Source: Tubiluchus corallicola
Lineage: Eukaryota > Priapulida > Priapulimorpha > Priapulimorphida > Tubiluchidae
Direction of reading: 5' to 3'
Assembly (NCBI GenBank): GCA_030141605.1
Contig: JAQGDQ010000482.1
Span: 105,939 to 169,938, forward strand
Length of the DNA stretch: 64,000 bases
Positions 56,085-64,000 of this stretch are shown here, piece by piece. A program made the translations under genes and the position numbers. Below the pieces are notes generated by a model, which saw only the letters and a list, made by a program, of their open reading frames with translations, had not been told where the DNA came from and did no database searches. How positions within the stretch are numbered: position 1 is the first letter of the stretch; the number at the start of each line of letters is the position of its first letter.

Positions 56085-56462
56085 GTGCTGCCTTATTGCC
56101 TACAGCGCTTGTGTTAACAGTAACGGCGTATAGAACTTGAACATCTAAACTCCCGCCATGATGGTTAGGTGCAGCCATTTTGACAGTAGGTCATTTGAAA
56201 CGTGCTTAGATAACATTGCATGAAGTTTGAAAATATAATCAAAGCAGTCGTAACACGCACTTCACAAACCAAGCAAAATTATGAATTACAATGTATTGTC
56301 AATAAAATTAAAAATACGTTTTTGTGTGTCAGTGGTGCACACTGGGAAGGTAAGTCAGCGATATTTTAGTAGTTGGCGGGAACATTTTAAATTGTTAAGA
56401 ATTTTCTTTTCTGGTAACACTTGAGCAGGCAAGCGTAATGCTAAGTAATATAATTTTGCCCG
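56085..56462 (+). repeat. Dispersed repeat family R2, copy 2
   Basis: Diverged relative of 49808-50180, with TCTAAACTCCCGCCATGATG, AGGTCATTTGAAACG, ATGTATTGTCAATAAAAT, GTGCACACTGGGAAGG and TTAAGAATTTTCTTTTC in the same order. Confidence 0.75.
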
Positions 56463-57363
56463 ATCAGCCTGATCAGTGTCTTAGAAATTCAAGGTTTTGG
56501 TCCCTTCACAACCATCTTAGAGTGACAACTTAACAATAAAAGATATATGGAAAGAAATATGTACGTTGTTGTGTTTGACAAATGCGTGATAAGTGTGTCA
56601 ATATCTGAAATAATATTATGCATAGCCACTTTGGAACTGTTTACTAAGCTTGTAGCATAATTACTATATGATTACCTAAAATTTGTAGTTAAAACAACAC
56701 AACTTTGTTAAAACTTTCACTTTACAAAGTTAGAAAGTTAAAATCATGCCAAACGTTTCGGCAGACTACTGCTATCATCATCAGTGGTAAATTTGCAAAC
56801 ATACAACCAGTTTATATTGGCAGAGCCAAGAGCCTATTATACACTAATTAAGTAGTTAACAGAAGCCAAATAGGTAATGAATAGGCAGACCAGTAAAGAA
56901 ATTGATACAGTAACTTATGCACTAATTATGTATTTCAAAATTTATGTTGCAGTATAATACTTGGTTATGATTACGTATTTACAAATGGCATCGTTCTCCA
57001 TCTGCTTAAAATATGAGAATTCATACCAATATCAGAATTGAAATACATTGTATCAAAATATTAATTATATTACCAGATTGATCCAATTGATTTGCAAATT
57101 GACACACATTCCACTTAACGCTGTAATCACAAGGCAAAGAAAATAGCTTTAAACTCTTATACACGTGTTATAAGTAACTTTCAGTTCTTTAATAATATAG
57201 GCATCGTAATTTACACCACACCCCACCCCCACAGCAGTTTTATTGTATAACTGTAAAATCAGACGTCTGCAATCGAAAATTTTCGTCACAACCTGTAATT
57301 AACCCTAGTTTTCTAATACATTTGAACTTTGTCTATGTACTACAAAAGTTTTCATTTTTATTG
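56463..57363. other. AT-rich intergenic DNA, nothing recognised
   Basis: No coding region or structured repeat was recognised. Confidence 0.4.
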
Positions 57364-58011
57364 CAAACCTCAAAGGAAGACAGGATGATTTTTCATGTAC
57401 CACCCCATTTTCAAGTCCGAGAAAAATTATACATTTTAACATGATTAATATTGCAAAAGCGTTTCTCGTAATTAAATAATAGATCAAAAACTTAGTTAAT
57501 GGCGGGCGAGCCTAGCTATTGATGACATCACAAACGTACATAATTTTCAACAGCACTGATATTCCACGAGCGTGTTGCACGTGTTTGGGAAAGCGAAAAT
57601 TGAAGTACATTGCTGCTGTAAGATATTCAGTGTGTTGTACTAAAACTAGGCAAGTTTTAAGATAAAAATCCAAATTTCAATTATTCGAATTTTCAAATCA
57701 AAATTCACGCATGAGCTGTCGAGCGTACGTAGTTCGTCACAAACTAACACATCTGAACTGAGAAATACAGCACCTGTTGTCTGTGCAATGCGTTTCCGAA
57801 ATGCTAGCACTAGTACCCGTGTAACTAGCGAATGACGAAATGTATGTAACAGCGGAAAACTAGTGGCGCGAACGTGAAATTGTGTTTGTTTGGTAATAAT
57901 TCTTTCATGTAAGTCATTTTTAAAAAAAATAGCACGTTTCCTTTCAATATTTTAAAGAGTAGATTGTTTTGACTTACAGTTTAAGACTGGGTCCGGTTTT
58001 GCTTTAAAAAC
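57364..58011 (+). repeat. Dispersed repeat family R1, copy B
   Basis: Same order of landmarks as 17085-17698. It also shares the extra left part AAAGGAAGACAGGATGATTT with copy C. Its right edge (GCTTTAAAA) joins the tail of a CR1-type LINE end. Confidence 0.8.
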
Positions 58012-58165
58012 GACATAGACATAGACATAGATATATAACATTTATTTTCTCCAATATAGTTTTATAGCAAACGTTTGTTAAATATTAAATAATTGTAACG
58101 ATGGAACAGGGCAGGAAGGGACCATAGGGTCATCTAGTCTCCTGCCCTTTCTTATAGATAGATTG
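58012..58165 (-). mobile_element. CR1-type LINE, last ~150 bp
   Basis: On the minus strand it reads GACTAGATGACCCTATGGTC followed by CCTTCCTGCCC, then an AT-rich part ending in (TATGTC)n. The hairpin stem is GGGCAGGA/TCCTGCCC. This wording is very close to the well-known CR1 3' end (CTAGATGA..GGTCCCTTCC). A dead 5'-truncated copy. Confidence 0.75.
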
Positions 58166-58623
58166 GTATATTAAAAATAAACGGTATATTAAAAACGCTT
58201 TATTTAACATACACTGCACACATGCGTGACGATTAAGCCCAGAATGGACGTATTACACAAGATCATAGATTTCAACAACAATATACTTACATGTCATAAA
58301 TGTTTGCGCATGTACGCCATATCTGTAAATGCGCGAGTTGAAAGTTGAACCACACGCGCTGTTTTATTTTTCTTAAATGCAGAGATATTTCTCCTGTCCT
58401 TTTCTGTTGCAGATAGGAAAAGTGAAAAGTACGTTAGGTTTTTTTTGTGCGTGAAACCAAGAGTACATTTAGCAATCAGTTTCGTTCAGAAGTCAGATTG
58501 TTTACTAAAAAAAAGACTCGGCAGTTTGTTTACTAAAAAGGACTCAGAAAAGACGTAATTGAAATATAAAAGTTGTTCGCGTTTTCATCTAAAAACAGTA
58601 AATATCAAGGCTGAATTACGGGT
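58166..58623 (+). promoter_or_regulatory. Upstream region of the GABA-B-receptor-like gene
   Basis: Presumed promoter and 5' UTR. A 20-30 bp near-duplication (GTTTACTAAAAAGACTCGG and a second GTTTACTAAAAAGGACTCAG) lies at 58499-58548. No clear TATA box was found. Confidence 0.3.
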
Positions 58624-61175
58624 ATGTGGCGAAGTCCAGTTCAGACGTTTGTGTTGTTGTTACTGTTGCTGCTTCAGAGTAATTTCTGCCTTCCGCAAAG
58701 CTTAAACATCACAAACGCCTTGAACAAAGATGGTAAACAACTGAAAGATTTATACATTATGGCGTTGTTTCCCATGGAAGGCCTCTTCAAGGCTGGTAAG
58801 GCCTTTATTATAACCGTCAATATGGCCTTGGAGCGTATTAATGAAAGAGAAGACGTCCTGCCTGGATACCGACTTAATCTAGTTTGGAACGACACGAAGG
58901 TGAGATATGAAATTGCGCAGAAAATGTTTCTAGATTTTGTTCACCATATTATAAGAAAAAAGATACAGAATAGTTTGAAATAACCACTTAGCTGTTGAGC
59001 ATGTTTATGTGTGAATACTAAAAATATGAGGGCATCACCCTAACTTGTCCAAAAATACACATTTTTAAATGTAGTCAAAACTGCAGAAACAAATTTGTGT
59101 AACTATGTTAAAATTTACGGGAAGTGCTTTATGTATCGTCCATTTTCATTACAAGACATTTTCTTTCCGTAGATTAGGCAGTTTCTCGTTTCTTTAAATA
59201 GCGTTAGCTCCCAGCAAGTTTTGCCTTTAATTCCTATGCATTAAACGGTTCTGTCCGACCATTGTACACTTTCTCTTCAATTATGGGGAATTCCAGGTGC
59301 CTATATCGAAGGGATTAAGTCTCATTTTCCTTGGCAACAAACCCATATCGATGCTTTATTTTCTGTGGTGAAAACCATGATGTAACCCATCTGACTTGTG
59401 TATTGCTTTGTTGCCGTTTATTGGCTGTTATATTTTATACGAGAAAGTGGCTGTTTTTCAGACAAGGAACCAATGATTGTAGCTGACATTGTCCCGCCAT
59501 TTAATTTTTTAACATACAAATTTCTTTAGCCATTTAAAAACTACTAAACCTGCAAACTCGCAACCGCCAGAAGTTAATGCACTGTAAATCATGCTATCGA
59601 ATTTCCATTATGCTTCTCATATTATTGTAGTCTAAACTTCGGCACATTTTTTCTGAGCCACCCGGTAGTATTTACCTCTTCTATGTTGTATAAATGTCTA
59701 GAACTAAAAAATAAAGTAGTCTAGCTGCTATAACCCAAATTATGAAAAAGTAAGTTTGCATTTCAAATCATGGTACGTGATGTGAATAAGGAATTTTTGC
59801 AGGGAACTATCTCCATAGTATCCGGTAGCCGGTTCTGCGCTATTGTATATTTCTTTGATCTTTTTGTTTTTAGTGTACACCTGGGAGAGCTGTTCATGTT
59901 ATGTATGAGATGCTGCATGAAGAACCTGTTAAATTAGCAGTTCTAGGAGATCCTTATAGTCCAGTCAGCGAGGCAACTGGGCAAACAGTTCACTTTTGGA
60001 ATATTATTATGGTAATGTACTGCTTAAGTACATACATGTACTTTTATTGGGACATTGGGTGGTTTCTTGTCAGCGAAGCAACTGCGCAAACAGTTCACTT
60101 TTGGAATATTATTATGGTAATGTACTGCTTAAGTACATAGATGTACTTTTATTGGGACATTGGGTGGTTTCTTGTCAGCGAAGCAACTGCGCAAACAGTT
60201 CACTTTTGGAATATTATTATGGTAATGTACTGCTTAAGTACATACATGTAGTTTTATTGGGACATTGGGTGGTTTCTTGTCAGCGAGGCAACTGAGCAAA
60301 CAGTTCACTTTTGGAATATTATTATGGTAATGTACTGCTTAAGTACATACATGTACTTTTATTGGGACATTGGGTGGTTTCTTGTCAGCGAAGCAACTGC
60401 GCAAACAGTTCACTTTTGGAATATTATTATGGTAATGTACTGCTTAAGTACATACATGTAGTTTTATTGGGACATTGGGTGGTTTCTTGTCAGCGAAGCA
60501 ACTGGGCAAACAGTTCACTTTTGGAATATTATTATGGTAATGTACTGCTTAAGTACATACATGTACTTTTATTGGGACATTGGGTGGTTTCTTGATAGCG
60601 AGAATTTTGCTTGCTTTCACCGAAAATAATAAAAGCCGTGCGCTCTTCCATGTTCAAATGGCAACATTCCATCTTTTTTATTGTTCCTTCTTGTAAATCA
60701 GGCATCGTAATGATCGAAATGGGGTGCATTCGAACGAAGAAAAAACAAAATGAATTATTGAATGAATGAATGAATGAATTAATTAATTAATTAATGAGCG
60801 AATGAATGAATGGATGAATGAGTGAATGAATGAATGAATGAACGAACAAATGAACGAACAAACGAGCGAACGAACAAGCGAAACAAATAAGCAGTTTAAC
60901 AAACGAGCACACAACGTACAAACCTAAAGTGCAACTTTTTAATAACGCCTGAATAACTAAGTACTTAAATAATTAACAAACTAGTAAACTATTTATTTTT
61001 GTAGTGTGGAATGGGAGCAGCTTCGCCGAATCTCTCAAACAAAAAACTATTTCCGAGATTCTTTCGTGCCGTCGGTCCGGAAAGTGCTAAAAACTCGGCT
61101 CATGTAGAATTTATAGTGAAACAAGGATGGAAAAGAGTGGCATGCATACATCAATCATTTGGGCTTTTCTCTGCG
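58624..61175 (+). CDS. GABA-B-receptor-like protein, first three exons (3' part off or lost)
   Basis: Exons 58624-58899, 59874-60011 and 61005-61175 are all phase 0 with GT-AG introns, giving 195 codons. The protein starts with a signal peptide (MWRSPVQTFVLLLLLLLQ) and enters the ligand-binding Venus-flytrap domain of class C GPCRs. YIMALFPMEG, NMALERINEREDVLPGYRLN, then CTPGRAVHVMYEMLHEEPVK, then ASPNLSNKKLFPRFFRAVGP and GWKRVACIHQSF match GABBR1/2 segment by segment, including the Cys after the first exon. There is no sushi domain before the domain, as in the GABBR1b form or GABBR2. Lobe 2, the seven membrane helices and the coiled coil are not found in the remaining 2.8 kb, so the gene runs off the window or is broken. 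Exon 2 and its donor are tandemly amplified (next entry). The subtype (GABBR1, GABBR2 or a lineage-specific paralogue) is unresolved. Confidence 0.82.
59966..60595 (+). repeat. 105-bp tandem repeat spanning the exon 2/intron 2 boundary
   Basis: Six units start at 59966, 60071, 60176, 60281, 60386 and 60491. Each contains 46 bp of exon end (CAGCGARGCAACTG to AATATTATTATG), the donor GTAATG and about 59 bp of intron ending GGTGGTTTCTTGT. Units differ at only a few sites, and units 3 and 5 look identical, so amplification is recent. The period equals 35 codons. The first unit holds the true exon end; the other five are in the intron. Confidence 0.95.
60750..60880 (+). repeat. (GAAT)n tetranucleotide repeat
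   Basis: GAAT/TTAA/GAAC tetranucleotides with variants, in intron 2 of the receptor gene. Confidence 0.92.
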
Positions 61176-61807
61176 GTAAATCCTTCAACAATTATCATGT
61201 GGTTTCTTTAGTCACGTATTTAGTATGGCTTCACTCAATATTTTCAGCAGTAATTACTTCTCTAATGCTTCACGTGCACTAAAAAGACACGCAGAAAATG
61301 AAGGAGTTAATTTATGCTGATAGGTCACTATTGCTTATAAATAAACCTGTCTTTCACAAATTTATGAAAATATAATTAATTTTTCTTTTACATTAACATT
61401 TGAAGAATCGGGAATTGAAAATGTGATAATTATTACCATAATTGGAACATCGCGTGAAAATTGTGTAGAAGCAGTTGATGAACAAAACGAAATTAACTTG
61501 AGTGCGCACGCGAATTCGGTGTATATTAGCATTGTTGAAGTGCATGGTCTATCTAAAGTAATGCTGCGAACGAATGAAAACATTTTCCAGTCTCCAGTCA
61601 TGTGAAAGAACGGTTTTCTTTTGTTTATCCAACACTTTTAGATACCAAAAATAATACGTAGTAGCATCAATGCTGCAGTTTAACTTATTTATCTTAGTTT
61701 TCTTTAATTTACATTACATTATTTAATTTTAAGATGACTAAAAATCTTATAAGATTGGTACTATTTACACTTAATATAATTTTGTGCTTTTAAAATCATT
61801 AATTTTA
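61176..61807 (+). other. Intron or 3' flank with a possible decayed exon
   Basis: A frame at about 61390-61605 reads EESGIENVIIITIIGTSREN, faintly like the next GABA-B receptor segment (..EAGIE..). It lacks an in-phase acceptor and ends in TGA. It may be a relic or chance. Confidence 0.2.
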
Positions 61808-62044
61808 TAATTATTATTATTATTATTATTGTTGTTGTTGTTGTTGTTGTTATTATTGCTATTGTTATTAATATTATTATTATTATTATTATTATTATTA
61901 TCATCGTCATCATCATCATCGTCACCATCATCATCATTATTATTATTGTTATCATTATTATTGTTGCTGTTGTTATTATTACTATCATCATCATCATCAT
62001 CATCATCACCACCATCACCATCATTACTAATATTATTATTATTA

Positions 62045-62133
<89 letters not shown>
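61808..62133 (+). repeat. Trinucleotide cluster ending in a long (TTA)n
   Basis: ATT, GTT, ATC and finally about 90 bp of TTA trinucleotides. All frames across it are homopolymeric Leu, Ser, Tyr, Ile or Met strings. Confidence 0.97.
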
Positions 62134-62134
<1 letters not shown>

Positions 62135-62149
62135 GCTAGTTTAAGACAG

Positions 62150-63680
62150 CACAATTAGCTTTACACTGCCTAGCTGTTTTTCTTGTCGTTACCTTTTCTG
62201 CAAATCTTTTAACTGCTTTTTATACTACCGAATATACATGGATAGATCCAGGAAGTAATTACGAGTAGAATTAGGTACGTGTATTCTAGGTGGTCACATT
62301 TTCTGCATCTAGAGCGTGGTACTAGTTTAGAAAAATGACGAAGCAAAAATACACGACTTGGGAACAGATTTGCACAGAGAAAAAAGGTTTAAATTGTTAA
62401 GAAACTTCATCCAAGTAATTGTACAAAACGTAACAAGGTTATTAAAACAAAACTGGACCCAATCTTAAACTGTGGTCAAAACAATCTACTCTTTAAAATA
62501 TTGAAAGAAAACATACTGTTTTTTAAAGAAGGACTTACGTGAAAGAGTTAATGTCACACAAACACAATTTCACGTTTGCGCCACTAGTTTTTCGCTGTTA
62601 CTTGGATTTCGCCATTCGCTAGTTAGACGGGCATTTCGAAAACGCGTTGAACAAAGAACAGGTGATGTACCTCTTAGTTCAGATGTGTTAGTTTTTAACG
62701 AAGTACCCACGTTCGACAGCTCATGCGTGAGCACAGAGTGTGGCAAATGTGAAATTTGAATTTTTATCTTAAAACTTGCCTAGTTTTAGTACAACACACT
62801 GAATATCTTACAATAGCACTGTACTTCAATTTTCGCTCTCGCAAACACGCTGCAATACGCTCGTGGTATATTTTTGCTGTTGAAAATTATGTTAGTTTGT
62901 GATGTTAGCAATAGTTGGGCTCGCCTGCCGTTAATTAAGTTTTTAATCTATTATCTAATTATCAAAAAACGGTTTTGCAGTATTTCTGGTGTTAAAATGT
63001 ATACTTTTATCCTACTTGAAAATGTGGTAGTATATGAAAAATCATCCTGTCTTCCTTTAACAAACTTAACCCGAACAATTGTGCAAAACTTAACAAGACT
63101 GTTTAGTAAAATCCATAACCCACCCAATTTTCGATTGACAGGTTTGTATCCTAGATTGGGATGAAGATTAGGCTTGGCTATATGCGAATATAGAAGGAAG
63201 AAATTAAATACAGTTATATATAATATGTGCATAAATGCAGTGCAAGATTAAGTGGTTATAGCTAAATGTTATTACACATAAGATTACATGCACATATACA
63301 TTAGTTCAATGTGAAAACACATACCAACCAAAATAATGAAAATTAATATTCATATAAAAGGATTATTGATTTTTATGAACAATCTTGTTAAGTTTGTACG
63401 ATTATTTGGATTAAGTTTGTTAACAATTTAAACCTTTTTTCTCGGTGAAAATCTGTTCCCAAGTCGCGTATTTTCACGTCGTTATTTTGCCAAACTTCTG
63501 CCACCCTGCCACCCTGCCACCCTCTAGCTACAGAAAATGACACGACTTAGAGTACACCTGCCTAGTCTTTTGTATTTGCTTCCTAGATCCATCCATGTAC
63601 AGATTCATCCAGTATAAAAAAAAGCAGTTTAAACATGTCAAAAAAAGGTTTCGAAGGGAGAAACGGACAGTGTGTTATCT
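62150..63680. mobile_element. Element with long (about 250-290 bp) terminal inverted repeats
   Basis: The left arm (about 62150-62440) and right arm (about 63384-63680) are inverted copies. Matching blocks include CGACTTGGGAACAGATTT, AGAAAAAAGGTTTAAATTGT, CATGGATAGATCCAGGAAG against its complement near 63590, and AACTGCTTTTTATACT at the outer side. Identity falls outward. The centre contains copy C of repeat R1. No transposase frame was recognised. The shape suggests a MULE-like or fold-back element; ends and target duplication are not resolved. Confidence 0.7.
62444..63068 (-). repeat. Dispersed repeat family R1, copy C (inverted)
   Basis: The minus strand reads as copies A and B do, including GATGTCATCACA-like, CTAGTTTTAGTACAACACAC (plus strand) and CAATCTACTCTTTAAAATAT. 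The plus-strand frame at 62874-63164 is an accident of this repeat. Confidence 0.78.
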
Positions 63681-64000
63681 TAGAAATAGTATACAGTAAA
63701 CTGCAGCATTGGGGCTACTGCAATTTTGGTTTTAGACTTGAAAAGAAATCTACCTCAATGCGTTTGGCAAATAAAAAAACGGTTTTTTCGTATGCCCTAG
63801 GTTTGGAAATTGTTTCTGTTCGTTCATGACGTCACATTTTCATCACCAAGTTACCATCCGACATAACGAAATCACATACACTACAACAGCATAATTAACG
63901 CTAATGTCTCATGTAAATCTACGCCAGACAAATAAATGTTGTTTATTTTGCTCTTTCATGAAAATGAAGAATGCGTTGTTAGAACTCAGTTTCAAAAATT
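63681..64000. other. Window end, nothing recognised
   Basis: No gene was recognised. A perfect TGACGTCA occurs at about 63828 and an AATAAA at about 63930. The 64-codon frame at 63635-63829 overlaps the inverted-repeat arm. Confidence 0.35.

Noticed and set aside
59996-60595. Frames of 94 and 99 codons in the 105-bp repeat as a repeat protein
   Set aside because: The period is 35 codons, so any frame stays open by chance. The true exon frame is the one matching GABA-B receptors.
61829-62158. 109-codon poly-Leu/Ser/Tyr frame
   Set aside because: Trinucleotide microsatellite.

Overview
The window is animal nuclear DNA that is AT-rich, intron-containing and heavily loaded with transposons. It carries parts of three conserved metazoan genes with GT-AG introns or typical animal 5' and 3' signals. 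Its repeats (CR1/L2-type and RTE-type LINEs, a BEL/Pao relic, a Ty3/gypsy integrase relic, hAT, pogo and Harbinger MITEs) fit a non-vertebrate metazoan. I cannot fix the phylum from sequence alone. The three genes are read below by hand-splicing; most long open frames elsewhere are transposon remnants or low-complexity DNA.

Layout. 1-4119 (+) is the 3' part of a RASGEF1B-like Rap/Ras exchange factor: seven exons joining in one frame to a stop at 4117-4119. 4.1-13.9 kb is intergenic, with tandem repeats, Harbinger-like and pogo-like MITEs, SINE-like pieces and a CR1-type 3' end split by a hAT MITE. 14020-14958 (-) is an intact, intronless ELOVL6-type fatty-acid elongase with a CCAAT/CRE promoter. 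15.5-22.7 kb holds RTE-like LINE tails and a broken Buster-type hAT transposase. 23.2-24.55 kb has a strong heat-shock-element plus TATA promoter-like block followed by a small unknown ORF with an immediate AATAAA. 28-33 kb is repeats and LINE scraps. 34.4-38.36 kb is a satellite of two alternating unit types. 38.4 kb (-) is a likely MADF-domain exon. 39.3-49.3 kb is a nest of LINE, BEL/Pao, gypsy and hAT debris. 49.6-57.4 kb is microsatellites and three repeat families. 58624-61175 (+) is the 5' part of a GABA-B-receptor-like gene whose second exon/intron boundary is amplified as a 105-bp tandem repeat. 62.15-63.68 kb is a long-terminal-inverted-repeat element.

The host genes have no evident functional link: small-GTPase signalling, lipid elongation and neurotransmitter reception. 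The strongest points for follow-up are tandem amplification of splice sites in two host genes (28-bp acceptor repeats in RASGEF1B, 105-bp exon/donor repeats in the GABA-B receptor), a CR1-type 3' hairpin seen in three LINE ends with covarying stems, the alternating A/B satellite with a different palindrome in each unit type, the heat-shock promoter block, and a repeat family whose copies run into different microsatellites. No prokaryotic-type system, CRISPR array or rRNA is present.
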